From positions 1-64,000 of the forward strand of contig NZ_SCHP01000005.1 in the NCBI RefSeq assembly GCF_013607485.1: a DNA stretch of 64,000 bases. Reading direction: 5' to 3'. The notes beneath the pieces are model-generated. The model did no database searches and had not been told where the DNA came from. It saw only the letters and a program-made list of their open reading frames with translations. Below, in pieces: positions 35,025 through 45,513 of the stretch. The stretch comes from Bombilactobacillus bombi. GTDB taxonomy: Bacteria; Bacillota; Bacilli; Lactobacillales; Lactobacillaceae. Made by a program: the position numbers and the translations under genes. Position 1 is the stretch's first letter; the number at the start of each line of letters is the position of its first letter.

Positions 35025-36485
35025 ATGAACTGGATTATTGGAATTTTTCTCATTATTATTCTCTTAAACACCTTGGCGGCTATTATTACAGTCTTTCACA
35101 GGCAACGTAGCATTCCGACAACTTTAGCTTGGCTAATTGTTTTAATATTATTGCCAATCATCGGCTTTTTTATTTTTGCTTTTTTTGGACGAGGCATTGC
35201 ACAAGAAAACTTATTTACAATTAGTCATGTGGAACATATTGGGTTAGATCACTTAAAAGACATAGTTAAAAAAGATTTAGCCCATAAGCGCCCCCATACA
35301 GATCATGAAACTACCAATTCGGTGAAACGCCAGGCGGAATTCTTTGATAGTCACGAAGATGCACCAATTACCACTCACAATAATACCCAAATCTTTACTG
35401 ATGGCAAAGCTAAATTTGCTGCCCTCTTTCAAGATATTGAACAAGCACAAGAAACTATCCACATTGAATATTATTCTTTTATTAATGATAGCCTAGGAAA
35501 AAAGACCGTTAAATTACTGACTAAAAAAGCGCAAGCTGGTGTTGAAGTACGGGTAATTTATGATCGTTGGGGTTCTCCTGGTGCTAACAAAAAATTTTTT
35601 GCTCCTCTTATCGCTGCTGGCGGGCAAGTAATGCCCTTTATTACTTCTCAAAATGCAATTACTAAAAACCGCTTGAACTACCATTTACATCGCAAGATTG
35701 TAGTCATTGACGGCTGTATTGGCTGGACTGGCGGCTTTAATATTGGTGAACAATACCTTGGTTTAAAACCTAAATTTGGTTACTGGCGTGATACACACGT
35801 CCGAATCTTTGGCTATGCGGCGTTATCTTTGCAGGAACGTTTTATTTTAGATTGGAATGCTTCTGTCGATAAACATCATCAAAAGATCCTCTTTCAAGAG
35901 CGCTATTTCCCCACTACATTAAAACATTCTACCGGTATTACTCCTATTCAAATTGTTTCTGATGGACCGGATAGTGAATTTGACACCTTAAAGGGAGGCT
36001 TCATGAGCTTAGTCATGAATGCGCGTAAAAGTATCCTTATTCAAACTCCCTATCTTATTCCTGATGATTCTATGATTGACGCCTTGTTGGTAGCTGCGCG
36101 CTCAGGAGTTAAAATCAAAATTATGATTCCCCAAATGCCGGATCATCCCTTTATTTACCGTGCTACTCAATTTTATGCTAATTTACTGACTCGTCATGGT
36201 ATTGAAGTTTATATTTATAATAATGGCTTCCTTCATGCCAAAACAGCAGTTTTTGATAATGCCGTAAGCTCGATTGGCTCTATGAATCAAGACTATCGTA
36301 GTTATAGCTTAAACTTTGAAGCTAATGCCTTTTTCTATGATAAAAATGTTAGCCGCCAAATGACTAAAATTTTCCAAGACGACATGCAGCAAAGTACACT
36401 TTTGACTAAAGAAATGATTGCACAACAATCCCACTGGCTCAGATTTAAGCAGCTATTTTCACGCTTGTTGTCACCAATACTGTGA
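35025..36485 (+). CDS. cls: Cardiolipin synthase
   Basis: 486 residues. Two N-terminal membrane helices (about 3-23 and 30-52) precede two phospholipase D modules with HKD motifs: YHLHRKIVVIDG (about 225) and GFLHAKTAVFD (about 405). It condenses two phosphatidylglycerols into cardiolipin plus glycerol. The ATG at 35025 is used because TTGGAG lies 6 bases before it. The length is the usual ClsA type. It has its own terminator. Confidence 0.94.
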   Translation: MNWIIGIFLIIILLNTLAAIITVFHRQRSIPTTLAWLIVLILLPIIGFFIFAFFGRGIAQENLFTISHVEHIGLDHLKDIVKKDLAHKRPHTDHETTNSVKRQAEFFDSHEDAPITTHNNTQIFTDGKAKFAALFQDIEQAQETIHIEYYSFINDSLGKKTVKLLTKKAQAGVEVRVIYDRWGSPGANKKFFAPLIAAGGQVMPFITSQNAITKNRLNYHLHRKIVVIDGCIGWTGGFNIGEQYLGLKPKFGYWRDTHVRIFGYAALSLQERFILDWNASVDKHHQKILFQERYFPTTLKHSTGITPIQIVSDGPDSEFDTLKGGFMSLVMNARKSILIQTPYLIPDDSMIDALLVAARSGVKIKIMIPQMPDHPFIYRATQFYANLLTRHGIEVYIYNNGFLHAKTAVFDNAVSSIGSMNQDYRSYSLNFEANAFFYDKNVSRQMTKIFQDDMQQSTLLTKEMIAQQSHWLRFKQLFSRLLSPIL

Positions 36486-36492
36486 AAAATTA

Positions 36493-36533
36493 AAAAAGCT
36501 AGAAAGAGAGTTTTTCTCCGTTTCTAGCTTTTT
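36493..36533. terminator. Bidirectional terminator between cls and the uxu operon
   Basis: AAAAAGCTAGAAA pairs with TTTCTAGCTTTTT around a 15-base loop. A/T runs on both sides serve the converging cls and epimerase genes. Confidence 0.88.
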
Positions 36534-36535
36534 AT

Positions 36536-37417
36536 TTATAATAGTTTCATCTCATATTGAATACGCTTTTCTTGCTGAGGTTTAAGAATTAAATTACCTT
36601 CTTTTTTATACCAATCAGCTGGTTTACCATAAATATCAGGAAGACCATTAAATGGCTCAATGCAGAGAAATGGTAAATCTTGATCCTCTTTAGTCCAAAG
36701 ACAAACATTTTTAAAATCAGAAATCATTAAAGAAATTGAGTGTTTGCTCTTCGGTGAATGTAAAATAACTTCTGAAATATCTTGATTATTAATAATTCTC
36801 AAACCCGGAGCAAAAATATCGTGATTAAGTTTTAGTTGATGATTATTTTTGGTTGCAATTGTTTCTAAGTTACCTGTTCGATAAGGATAAGGCTTTTTAA
36901 TGATTTCACAAATTTTTAGAGGTTCTTGGTTGCCAACAAATTCCACATAATAATCATCAAAGCTACCTTGCCCAGCTAAAGGAACATTAAATGCTGGATG
37001 CGAGCCTAATGCAAAAGGCATATTATCATTACTTAAATTGCTAACTATAAAACCAATTGATAGCCCACTGCTCAACAATTGATAAATTGTTTGTAACTTA
37101 AAGTCAAAAGGATATAATTTTTTAGTTTCTGAATTACTTTGTAGTTCTAAAACCAATCTATCATCTGTGTGACTAACAACCGTAAATTCTTGATCAGCAG
37201 CAAATCCATGTTGCGGCATTGTATAAATTTGACCATTTAATAAATACTGATCATCATTTGAACGGCCAATAGCAGGAAAGAGCAGAGGAGCGTGTTTAGG
37301 CCATTCCGAGCCATTCCATAAATAATTAAAATTATAATCTTTATTAATCATTTTAATTATTTGACTGCCATGTGGATCAATTTCAACCTGGTAATGATTA
37401 TTTTCAATTTTAATCAT
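36536..37417 (-). CDS. Aldose 1-epimerase family protein (LacX-like)
   Basis: 293 residues with the galactose mutarotase-like beta-sandwich: PLLFPAIGRSNDDQYLLNGQIYTMPQHGFA (catalytic-His region), FALGSHPAFNVPL and LCIEPFNGLPD (Glu region). It would interconvert sugar anomers. It is the last gene of the uxuB-uxuA-gntP run, 15 bases after the permease stop, so it probably acts on the uronate or aldonate-related sugar used by the operon. The exact sugar is unknown. Confidence 0.85.
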   Translation of the reverse strand: MIKIENNHYQVEIDPHGSQIIKMINKDYNFNYLWNGSEWPKHAPLLFPAIGRSNDDQYLLNGQIYTMPQHGFAADQEFTVVSHTDDRLVLELQSNSETKKLYPFDFKLQTIYQLLSSGLSIGFIVSNLSNDNMPFALGSHPAFNVPLAGQGSFDDYYVEFVGNQEPLKICEIIKKPYPYRTGNLETIATKNNHQLKLNHDIFAPGLRIINNQDISEVILHSPKSKHSISLMISDFKNVCLWTKEDQDLPFLCIEPFNGLPDIYGKPADWYKKEGNLILKPQQEKRIQYEMKLL

Positions 37418-37432
37418 GATATGATTAATCTC

Positions 37433-38764
37433 CTATTTTATAAAAATACTTAACAAAAGAACCATTAATAATCCCACTACTGAATTAACCAGTTCTAGCA
37501 CTCCCCATGTTTTGAATGTATCTTTCATAGAAATTCCAAATGATTGTTGAAATAGTAAAAATCCACCATCATACATTAAAGTAATAGTATTACTACCGCA
37601 AGCACAGGCAAGCACCATAAGTACGGGACTAACATGAAATGCTGTAATCATAGGGGCTACTATTCCTGCTGCCGTTATAGCAGCAACAGCACCTTGTCCA
37701 GTTAAAATTCTTATTAAAACAGTGATAATCCAAGCTAAAATGAAGGGAGATACAGGAAACTTGCTTACTAATTGCACAATTGTATTTCCAATACCAGAAT
37801 CAATAATAACTTGCTTCATAATTCCACCAGCTGCAATTACCATTAAAACATTTGAAATACTTTCTATTGCTGAAGTCATTTTATTTGTTATATCAGATCC
37901 CTTAATATTTCTAGCGTATCCAAATACTATCATAGCGACTAATACTGCTATAAGCATGCTAATTTCGGCACTTCCAATGAAAGAAGCAAATTTATTGATA
38001 AAACTACTTGCTGGAACCATTAATTTTATAACTGAAGAAATGATCATTAATATTGCTGGTAGAAGTGGCACTAATAAGCTTACACCGAAACTTGGTAATT
38101 CATTACTTGGCTTTTTAGGAGCAGGTTTCATGACGTTACCTAGTGGCATCTCATCTAATCCAGGTATAAAACGTCTAACTAATACACCTGAACATATAAT
38201 TGTCGGTATTATAACCACAAAACCCCAAATATAAACCTGAGAAATATCTGCATTAAAGGCAGAAACTAAAGCCATAGGTCCTGGTTGAGGAGGAAATAAA
38301 CTATGACCCATAGTTGCACCAGCAATAGTCGGTACTATTAATCGCATATATGGAATTTTAGCTTCTTTGGCAATGTTTATTACTAGGGGAACAGTTATAA
38401 GAAAAGCAACTTCATAGAACATAGACATACCAAAAATAGTCCCAATAATTAATAAGGCAAAAGGAAGCATTTTGGTTCCCATTTTACTAACAATAGTATC
38501 TGCAATCTGTTGTGATGCCCCAGAGTCTGTCATTAATTTACCAATGATTGCTCCAAAAATGACAATTAAAGCAAGGGTAGATAAAACTCCGCCAATCCCC
38601 TTCTGTATTGTTGGCACTATTTGTCCAATTTTCATCCCTTCAGCAAAAGCAATAAACAATCCAGAAATAATTAATGCAAGAATATTGTGCATTTTCACTT
38701 TAACTATTAAAAAGACTAACAAAGATATACCAATAAAAACCCATAGAATATCTAACATTGCCAT
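37433..38764 (-). CDS. Gluconate:H+ symporter family (GntP) permease
   Basis: 443 residues, about 12 membrane helices, with GntP-family segments GGVLSTLALIVIFGAIIGKLMTDSGASQQIA, FYEVAFLITVPLV, FPPQPGPMALVSAF and GSNTITLMYDGGFLLF. The family takes up gluconate and related sugar acids. Here it lies inside a uxuA/uxuB operon, so the likely load is fructuronate, mannonate, a hexuronate or gluconate. The start MAMLDILW follows a GAGGAAG site. Confidence 0.88.
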   Translation of the reverse strand: MAMLDILWVFIGISLLVFLIVKVKMHNILALIISGLFIAFAEGMKIGQIVPTIQKGIGGVLSTLALIVIFGAIIGKLMTDSGASQQIADTIVSKMGTKMLPFALLIIGTIFGMSMFYEVAFLITVPLVINIAKEAKIPYMRLIVPTIAGATMGHSLFPPQPGPMALVSAFNADISQVYIWGFVVIIPTIICSGVLVRRFIPGLDEMPLGNVMKPAPKKPSNELPSFGVSLLVPLLPAILMIISSVIKLMVPASSFINKFASFIGSAEISMLIAVLVAMIVFGYARNIKGSDITNKMTSAIESISNVLMVIAAGGIMKQVIIDSGIGNTIVQLVSKFPVSPFILAWIITVLIRILTGQGAVAAITAAGIVAPMITAFHVSPVLMVLACACGSNTITLMYDGGFLLFQQSFGISMKDTFKTWGVLELVNSVVGLLMVLLLSIFIK

Positions 38765-38779
38765 CTGATTTCACTTCCT

Positions 38780-39856
38780 CTATTTATTATCTTTTGCAAT
38801 TGCTTCCCATAATCCATTTAAATAAGTAATTCCTAAAGCACGGTCATAAAGGCCATAGCCTGGGCGTCCATTTTCTCCCCAAATATCACGTCCATGATCA
38901 GGACGTATATAGCCATCAAAACCAGTATCATATAAAGCTTTCATAATTTCATACATGTCTAAAGATCCTTCAGACGATAAGTGGGCAGATTCATGAAAAT
39001 CACCTTCATTACCCATGAATTTAATATTGCGGGCATGGATAAAAGGTGCCCGATCCTTAGCAACAAATTCGCGGATAATTGCTGGGACGTCATTTTCTGG
39101 ATTTTCTCCCAAACTACCTGTACAAATCGTAAAAGCATTATATGGTGATTCATGTAATTGCTCAATAGTTAACATATCTTCACGATTCTTGTAAATCCGT
39201 GGTAAACCAAAAAGCGGACGCGGGGGGTCATCTGGATGCATCGCCATCCGGACATCACACTCTTCACATACAGGAACAATAGCATCCAAAAAATATTTTA
39301 AATTAGCAGTTAATTTTTTTGCATCAACATCTTTATATGCAGCAAATAATTCTTTTAACTGTGCCAAACGTTCTGGCTCCCAGCCAGGCAAGATATAACC
39401 ATTGGAATTCTCTTGCACCGAATTTAAAATATCTTCAGGATTGCCTTCAACTTTTTTGTGTTCGAATGCTAAATCAGTCGAACCATCTGGTAATTTAAAA
39501 TGTAAATCAGTTCTTACCCAATCAAAGATTGGCATAAAGTTATAACAAATCACCTTAATACCATATTCTGCTAAGTTACGAATTGTTTGTTGATAGTTAG
39601 CAATATATTGATCGCGACTAGGTAATCCAATTTTAATATCGTCATGAATATTAACCGATTCAATAACTTCTAACTTTAAACCGGCATCTTCGACCTCTTT
39701 TTTCAAGGAAGCAATTTTTTCTTTTGGCCAAACCTCTCCTACGGGAATATCAAAAAGCGCTCCTACTACTTGTGTCGTCCCAGGAATTTGACGGATGTTT
39801 TGTAAAGTAATGGCATCATCTTTTGATCCATACCAGCGAAAACCCATGTTCTTCAT
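38780..39856 (-). CDS. uxuA: Mannonate dehydratase
   Basis: 358 residues. It dehydrates D-mannonate to 2-keto-3-deoxygluconate using a divalent metal. Family signatures: [90 protein letters not shown] and [12 protein letters not shown]. The first ATG is kept (AAGGAG about 10 bases upstream). It follows uxuB by 14 bases in one operon. Confidence 0.95.
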   Translation of the reverse strand: MKNMGFRWYGSKDDAITLQNIRQIPGTTQVVGALFDIPVGEVWPKEKIASLKKEVEDAGLKLEVIESVNIHDDIKIGLPSRDQYIANYQQTIRNLAEYGIKVICYNFMPIFDWVRTDLHFKLPDGSTDLAFEHKKVEGNPEDILNSVQENSNGYILPGWEPERLAQLKELFAAYKDVDAKKLTANLKYFLDAIVPVCEECDVRMAMHPDDPPRPLFGLPRIYKNREDMLTIEQLHESPYNAFTICTGSLGENPENDVPAIIREFVAKDRAPFIHARNIKFMGNEGDFHESAHLSSEGSLDMYEIMKALYDTGFDGYIRPDHGRDIWGENGRPGYGLYDRALGITYLNGLWEAIAKDNK

Positions 39857-39870
39857 TAAACAGTCTCTCC

Positions 39871-41505
39871 TTACTTATAGCAGCCCTTAGTAGCAACTGT
39901 GTTTTTAATAGTTTGTTTGACAGCGTTTTTATCCGTAATCATCTGCGCAAAATATTGTTCTACCTTATTACCTAAGTTAATAGCATATAAATCATTACCA
40001 AAAATTTCACTATTATTTAAAATTGGCTGTAAATGTTGATGAACATCAGTATTTTTTCCCAATTTAATATCTGCTACTCGATCTTGTAACTGTTCTAACA
40101 TTGGATCAGGACTTGGTGTAAAGGTCTCACCTTGGTCATCGACACCCATTAAGTAACGGCACCAACCTGCCAAAATTAATGGAATAAATTCTAAATCATC
40201 GACACTTCGTTGAGAGTCATCAAGGTAGCTTTGAATGGTTACGCCATAACGAATAGGAATTTTTTGTGAAGTGTCACTGGCAATTCTTTGTGGAGTATCA
40301 GGAATATTCTTATTAGGTAGCCGCTTATTGATTAATTGATCAATAAAGTCCTTAGGATTAATAATCTTTGGATCTTTAACTACGGGAAGATCTTCTTGAT
40401 AACCAAGATTTTTGATAAGCGCTAACAAATCTGGATTAGCAACTTCTTCAGCAATAGACTTATAGCCCAACAAGCAGCCAAAGATTGCTAAAGCAGTATG
40501 AAGTGGATTTAAACAAGCTGTAACTTTCATTTGATCTGCATCATTAACTGTCTGCCGATCAGTCATTAAAACTCCAGCTTCTTCTAATGGTGGCCGACCA
40601 TTTGGAAAATCATCTTCAATGACTAAATAATGGACTTCTTCGGTATTACCAAAAGGTGCAATATTCGTATGTTTGCGCGTATGTACAATTTGATAATCTT
40701 CAAATCCATCAGCTTTCAACTTTTCAGCTACTGTTTCAGCAGGATTAGGCGTAATACGGTCAATCATGCTCCAAGGAAAAGTGACTTTTTGCCGATCTTG
40801 TAAATAATCAAGAAAACCTGATTCCACTAACCTATTGTCTTTCCAGCCTTGGGCAATTGTTAAAATAGCCTTTTTTAATCTTTCACCATTTTGAGAAAAA
40901 TTATCTGTGCTGACCATGGCAATTGGCGCTTGGTTTCGTAAATAACGCGCATATAACAAATGGGCTACTGCTCCCATATTCGTTACTGGAGCTTCAGGAC
41001 CATTTTTAATATCCGCTTGTGCTGCCGGTGTTAAATCACCTTGAATGTCTGTTAAAGAATAACCTTTTTCCGTAATCGAAAAAGTTGCTAACTGCAAAGT
41101 AGGATTTTCAAAAACATTAGTTAAATATTTCCAACCCGTCTCATTTTCATGATTAAAATAAACGCTGGCTCCCACACTAGCTACTAATTCCTTTTCAAAA
41201 GAGCCGTCACTTTTCATTGTGACACTTAAAATACGATTGTCATAAGCTTGATAAATTTCATCAATTACTTGTTCATCATAAGTTTCTGCAACGACAATTC
41301 CACTAGTCATGTGATTATTATTCAGTAATTGCTGAGCAATACCTGAATGAAAACACCGAAATAAGTTACCACCGCCAAAATGTACCCAGACTGGTTCTTC
41401 TTGAGCTTTTTTTGTTATGGCAGTTTGGTCATACTTAGGAAGCTTAATTTTTGACTTGGTAAATTCATTTGCCTGGTTCAAATAATCATCTGTAAGCTTA
41501 ACCAT
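39871..41505 (-). CDS. uxuB: Fructuronate reductase (mannitol dehydrogenase family)
   Basis: 544 residues of the long-chain mannitol dehydrogenase family. Near the N-terminus is [23 protein letters not shown] (nucleotide binding), then [12 protein letters not shown] and an active-site region [19 protein letters not shown] with a catalytic Lys expected nearby. It reduces D-fructuronate to D-mannonate with NADH, the step before UxuA; tagaturonate or mannitol-type substrates are alternatives. It is the first gene of the operon, with a good promoter and palindromic operator upstream. Confidence 0.9.
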   Translation of the reverse strand: MVKLTDDYLNQANEFTKSKIKLPKYDQTAITKKAQEEPVWVHFGGGNLFRCFHSGIAQQLLNNNHMTSGIVVAETYDEQVIDEIYQAYDNRILSVTMKSDGSFEKELVASVGASVYFNHENETGWKYLTNVFENPTLQLATFSITEKGYSLTDIQGDLTPAAQADIKNGPEAPVTNMGAVAHLLYARYLRNQAPIAMVSTDNFSQNGERLKKAILTIAQGWKDNRLVESGFLDYLQDRQKVTFPWSMIDRITPNPAETVAEKLKADGFEDYQIVHTRKHTNIAPFGNTEEVHYLVIEDDFPNGRPPLEEAGVLMTDRQTVNDADQMKVTACLNPLHTALAIFGCLLGYKSIAEEVANPDLLALIKNLGYQEDLPVVKDPKIINPKDFIDQLINKRLPNKNIPDTPQRIASDTSQKIPIRYGVTIQSYLDDSQRSVDDLEFIPLILAGWCRYLMGVDDQGETFTPSPDPMLEQLQDRVADIKLGKNTDVHQHLQPILNNSEIFGNDLYAINLGNKVEQYFAQMITDKNAVKQTIKNTVATKGCYK

Positions 41506-41536
41506 ATAAATCTCCTTTGTAATTTAAATTTGATAC

Positions 41537-41550
41537 ACTAATATATTAGT
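41537..41550. promoter_or_regulatory. Perfect palindrome ACTAATATATTAGT in the uxu leader
   Basis: A 14-base perfect dyad between the uxuB -10 and the start codon; likely operator of the divergent FCD-type GntR regulator. Confidence 0.6.
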
Positions 41551-41561
41551 TTTACATTTAT

Positions 41562-41590
41562 AATGTATTCGCTTTCTAAGTGAATGTCAA
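41562..41590 (-). promoter_or_regulatory. Promoter of the uxu operon with overlapping cre-like site
   Basis: TTGACA (41585-41590) and TACATT (41562-41567), 17 bases apart on the minus strand. AGAAAGCGAATACA (41564-41577) fits the cre consensus at 12 of 14 positions and overlaps the -10. Confidence 0.65.
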
Positions 41591-41702
41591 GGCTTTTTGA
41601 AATAAATTTCACTAGTATCCTGAAGAAGGTAACTCAATATTGCCCTGCTTCCCTAAAGAGCGCTATACTAAATAAATACTATAAAAGAAAAGAGTGGTCT
41701 TA

Positions 41703-42401
41703 TTGCTCAATTCATCTATGAATCTTAATTTACAAGCCTACACTATCATATTAAAAAAAATAATTAACACTACTTATAAGCCAGGGCAAAAAATTTCTGA
41801 AAGAGACTTAATTAATGAACTAAACATTGGTCGGACACCAGTGCGTGAAGCAATTTTACATTTACGTCAAGAAGGATTAATTGAAGCCGTGCCACAATCA
41901 GGAACTTATATCACCAAAATTGATTTGCAAGTAGCTGCCAGTGCTCGTTTTGTTCGTGAAAGTATTGAAACTAGAGTTATTAAAGAAGCCGCAGCCAGCA
42001 ATAATCCTTTAGCAATTAATACACTAAATACTATCGTTGCCAACCAAAAATTCTTTACTCAGCAACGTCAGTTTGAAAAATTCTTCGCAGAAGATGAGGC
42101 TTTTCATCGCGAATTCTATCAAATGACTAATCGACAGCAAGTCTGGGATTGGCTACAGACTATCAATATGCAACTAAATCGATTTCGGATGCTGCGCCTT
42201 AAAGTGGAAGAATTACCTTGGGAAGGGCTCATTAAAGAGCATATGCAAATTCTTAACGCTGTAAAAAATCATGAACCCGAAGAAGCACGCCGCCTAATTG
42301 CTAATCATTTGCATTTAATGCTCGATGAAGAAGATGATCTTTTAAAAGCCTTCCCTGATTACTTTACTAATATTCCTACAGACAAAAGAAGAAGTGAATG
42401 A
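41703..42401 (+). CDS. GntR/FadR-family (FCD) regulator, UxuR-like
   Basis: 232 residues from the proposed TTG at 41703, which lies 5-6 bases after GAGTGG. An upstream GTG at 41694 and an ATG at 41727 are alternatives. Residues about 10-70 form the winged helix (GQKISERDLINELNIGRTPVREAILHLRQEGLIEAVPQSGTYI). About 85-220 is the FCD ligand domain (FFAEDEAFHREFYQMT, EHMQILNAVKNHEPEEARRLIANHL) with its metal-binding His set. It is divergent from uxuB and probably represses it in response to fructuronate or a similar acid. The class is certain, the target inferred. Confidence 0.9.
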   Translation: MLNSSMNLNLQAYTIILKKIINTTYKPGQKISERDLINELNIGRTPVREAILHLRQEGLIEAVPQSGTYITKIDLQVAASARFVRESIETRVIKEAAASNNPLAINTLNTIVANQKFFTQQRQFEKFFAEDEAFHREFYQMTNRQQVWDWLQTINMQLNRFRMLRLKVEELPWEGLIKEHMQILNAVKNHEPEEARRLIANHLHLMLDEEDDLLKAFPDYFTNIPTDKRRSE

Positions 42402-42428
42402 ACTTATTATTCGCTTCCTCAATAACAT

Positions 42429-42896
42429 CTATAACTGTGAAATTTCAATTTCAATATTCTTAGGAATCACGCGCCTTAATTCTTTTTTCAATTCATCAAC
42501 TGAACGATTAAAGGTCATTTGAATATTTTGTCGATTAGAGGTGGTAAAAACCGAAATAACCTGCGGAGAGGAATTTAGGATCTGAACTGGAATCAGCGTT
42601 ACATGAGAAATTCTTTGATAATTAATCACCGTTGCAAAAAAACCATTAGTAACTAAGCGTTTGGAACCTATTCCACCAGTACCTTGCATTAGAGTGATAG
42701 TCAAAAAGGACGCTACCATAATAATATACGACCAAGAGCTAATTGGCCCAGCCCAAACCCACATCGCAAAAATAGTCGCTAAAATAACACAAGAAATTTT
42801 ATATTTAGCAGGAACAATAATTTGCGCCTGCCAGTATAAATTAAAAATAAAGACTGCGATAAACATAACATCTAAGAAGATTAATAGTCCTGTCAT
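42429..42896 (-). CDS. Small membrane protein of unknown function
   Basis: 155 residues. I do not recognise the family. Three N-terminal helices are visible (about 3-23, 33-50 and 55-72), followed by a soluble domain of about 75 residues that starts LVTNGFFATVINYQRISHVTLIPV and ends in a charged helix (VDELKKELRRVIPKNIEIEISQL). The layout resembles DUF-type proteins with a bPH-like cytoplasmic part, but that is a guess. The ATG has GGAGGT upstream. Confidence 0.75.
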   Translation of the reverse strand: MTGLLIFLDVMFIAVFIFNLYWQAQIIVPAKYKISCVILATIFAMWVWAGPISSWSYIIMVASFLTITLMQGTGGIGSKRLVTNGFFATVINYQRISHVTLIPVQILNSSPQVISVFTTSNRQNIQMTFNRSVDELKKELRRVIPKNIEIEISQL

Positions 42897-43024
42897 ATAT
42901 TAGACCTCCACTAATTGAATTTTACCATGATTTACTTAATTTGAAGTAAAATAGTTCTTAATTCATAATAATTGCACTTTGCAATCGTTTGCTGGAAAAT
43001 AGAAGTAAAGGGAGGTAGATTTAT

Positions 43025-43861
43025 TTGGCAATACCATCATTACAAACTCTAAAGGGGTTAGATTTACCCGCTGTCGGTTTTGGCACCTATAAGCTCAACG
43101 GAGCCAGTGGTGTGAATACCATTAACAGTGCGTTAAACGTGGGCTATCGCTTAATTGATACTGCATTTAATTATGAAAATGAGGGTGCCGTTGGCGAAGC
43201 TGTGCGCCGTAGTAGTATTCCGCGGGAGCAAATTATTATTTCTTCTAAATTACCGGGACGCCACCACCATTATGATGAAGCCTTGACCACTATTCAAGAA
43301 TCACTTTATCGGGCTGGTTTAGACTATTATGATCTCTATTTAATTCATTGGCCTAATCCCAAGGAAAATCTCTATGTAGAAGCTTGGCAAGCCTTAATTA
43401 CAGCTCAAAAATTAGGCTTAGTAAGAGAAATTGGGGTTTCCAATTTTTTGCCGGAACACATTGATCGTTTAATCACCGAAACAGGCGTTATTCCTGCTGT
43501 TAATCAAATAGAGTTACATCCCTATTTTTCTGAACTACAACTACGTGAATATGACCAACAAAAACACATAATCACCTTGGCTTGGAGTCCCTTAGGGCGG
43601 GCAAGTTCCGTCTTAAAGGACCCAATTATTGCAGGTATTGCTGCTGAGGTTCAACGCAGTATCAGCCAAGTGATCTTGCGCTGGGAATTTCAATTAGGAG
43701 TGTTGCCAATACCTAAATCTAACCATACCGCCAGGCAAATTGAGAATCTTAACCTTTTTGATTTTGAATTATCTGAAGCACAAATGCAGACAATTACTAA
43801 TTTAGATCGTCCTAATGGCCGTCTGCAAAACCAAGATCCTGCAGAATATGAGGAATTCTAA
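43025..43861 (+). CDS. Aldo/keto reductase
   Basis: 278 residues. NADPH-dependent TIM-barrel reductase with the catalytic set Asp and Tyr (LIDTAFNYENEGAVG), Lys (IIISSKLPG) and His (LYLIHWPNP). Near the end is the cofactor-binding IPKSNHTARQIENL. It reduces aldehydes or ketones such as 2,5-diketogluconate or methylglyoxal; the substrate is unknown. The start is a TTG at 43025 with GGGAGG 9 bases before. The IS200 element lies close downstream and may have replaced its original terminator. Confidence 0.9.
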   Translation: MAIPSLQTLKGLDLPAVGFGTYKLNGASGVNTINSALNVGYRLIDTAFNYENEGAVGEAVRRSSIPREQIIISSKLPGRHHHYDEALTTIQESLYRAGLDYYDLYLIHWPNPKENLYVEAWQALITAQKLGLVREIGVSNFLPEHIDRLITETGVIPAVNQIELHPYFSELQLREYDQQKHIITLAWSPLGRASSVLKDPIIAGIAAEVQRSISQVILRWEFQLGVLPIPKSNHTARQIENLNLFDFELSEAQMQTITNLDRPNGRLQNQDPAEYEEF

Positions 43862-43995
43862 GCTTTATTTTTACAGTCACAGTAATCATCCACCAGCATA
43901 GCTGGTGGCTTTTTATTAGCCCTAGAAGGGCTTGTCCCACACAAAAAGCCCCTTCAAGGGGCCCAACAAAAGCCTACCAACCGCGACTATTCTCA

Positions 43996-44466
43996 TTATT
44001 TTTGTGGTTTAATCTTGGAAAATGGATCAACGTACTCTCTTTTACTAATTGTATCTTGTAAGCGATCTTCTGCTTCTTGTTCTCGAATATATTTTTCAAT
44101 TGTCTTTTGATTTAACCCAACGGTACTGACATAATATCCTCTGGCCCAAAAGCTACGATTGCCATATTTGTATTTCAGATGAGCATGCCGTTCATGAATT
44201 ATGACGGCACTTCTTCCTTTTAAATATCCCATAAAACTGGCAACACTAATTTTTGGTGGTATCTTAACTAGCATATGAATATGGTCAGGCATGGCGTGAG
44301 CTTCGATGATTTCTACTTCTTTAAGTTCACACAATCTTCTCAGGATGCGACCAATATCTGCTCTTAATTTTCCATAAATTACTTTTCGCCGGTATTTAGG
44401 CGTAAACACGATGTGATATTTACAATTCCAGCGAGTGTGTGCTAAGCTATTATCGTCTTTTGACAG
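43996..44466 (-). CDS. tnpA: IS200/IS605 TnpA transposase (Y1, HUH)
   Basis: 156 residues from the proposed CTG at 44466. Family markers: SLAHTRWNCKYHIVFTPKYRRKV, the metal-binding HUH motif in MPDHIHMLV, PPKISVASFMGYLKGRSA, FWARGYYVSTVG and a late helix with the catalytic Tyr (KYIREQEAEDR). No ATG, GTG or TTG lies at the expected position. AAAGGAAG stands before a CTG, and a frame extending to 44586 would run through the element's untranslated leader and end hairpin. Either CUG is used or this copy has lost its start. The leader hairpin hides the ribosome binding site. Confidence 0.88.
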   Translation of the reverse strand: MSKDDNSLAHTRWNCKYHIVFTPKYRRKVIYGKLRADIGRILRRLCELKEVEIIEAHAMPDHIHMLVKIPPKISVASFMGYLKGRSAVIIHERHAHLKYKYGNRSFWARGYYVSTVGLNQKTIEKYIREQEAEDRLQDTISKREYVDPFSKIKPQK

Positions 44467-44469
44467 TGC

Positions 44470-44533
44470 AAAAACTTCCTTTCGGGTAGTTTTGGTTGGT
44501 GGCCGAAAACTATTATATCGAAAGGAAGTTTTT
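44470..44533 (-). promoter_or_regulatory. IS200 leader stem-loop hiding the tnpA ribosome binding site
   Basis: Perfect 15-base inverted arms (44519-44533 with 44470-44484) enclose a 34-base loop, and the 3' arm contains AAAGGAAG just before tnpA. IS200 elements are known to restrict transposase synthesis through such a structure. The match here is direct in sequence; the regulation is by family analogy. Confidence 0.75.
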
Positions 44534-44593
44534 CTCGCTAAAGCTCTTCTGTCCCCCACAAGTAAAACTTGTGGTTTATTTAACATATTAATA

Positions 44594-44632
44594 TAATGGG
44601 ACTGGAATCAAAGTATCATTCCAGTCCCATTA
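44594..44632 (-). terminator. Terminator of the diacetyl reductase gene
   Basis: A perfect 15-base-pair stem (44594-44608 with 44618-44632) with a 9-base loop, about 75 bases past the stop. The T tract is weak. Confidence 0.65.
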
Positions 44633-44706
44633 AACATTTAATGAATAATCATCTTAATAAAGAAAATTTTCTTATACATACAAAAATTAGTAATAACAAC
44701 GCGGTA

Positions 44707-45489
<783 letters not shown>

Positions 45490-45513
45490 CTAGTTAAAAC
45501 TAAATCTTTTAAT

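Larger units (their letters stand above)
43886..44584 (-). mobile_element. IS200/IS605-family insertion sequence (tnpA only)
   Basis: About 0.7 kb, edges approximate. Subterminal hairpins characteristic of the family are present: CCACAAGT-AAA-ACTTGTGG (44556-44574) upstream of the transposase, and CCACCAGC-ATA-GCTGGTGG (43890-43908) and AGCCCT-AGA-AGGGCT (43918-43932) downstream. There are no terminal inverted repeats or tnpB. Which of the downstream hairpins is the true right end, and which is a host terminator, is not clear. Confidence 0.8.

Noticed and set aside
44467-44586. Extended transposase frame through the IS leader
   Set aside because: It would translate the inverted-repeat leader and end hairpin; family members start near the SLAHTRW segment.
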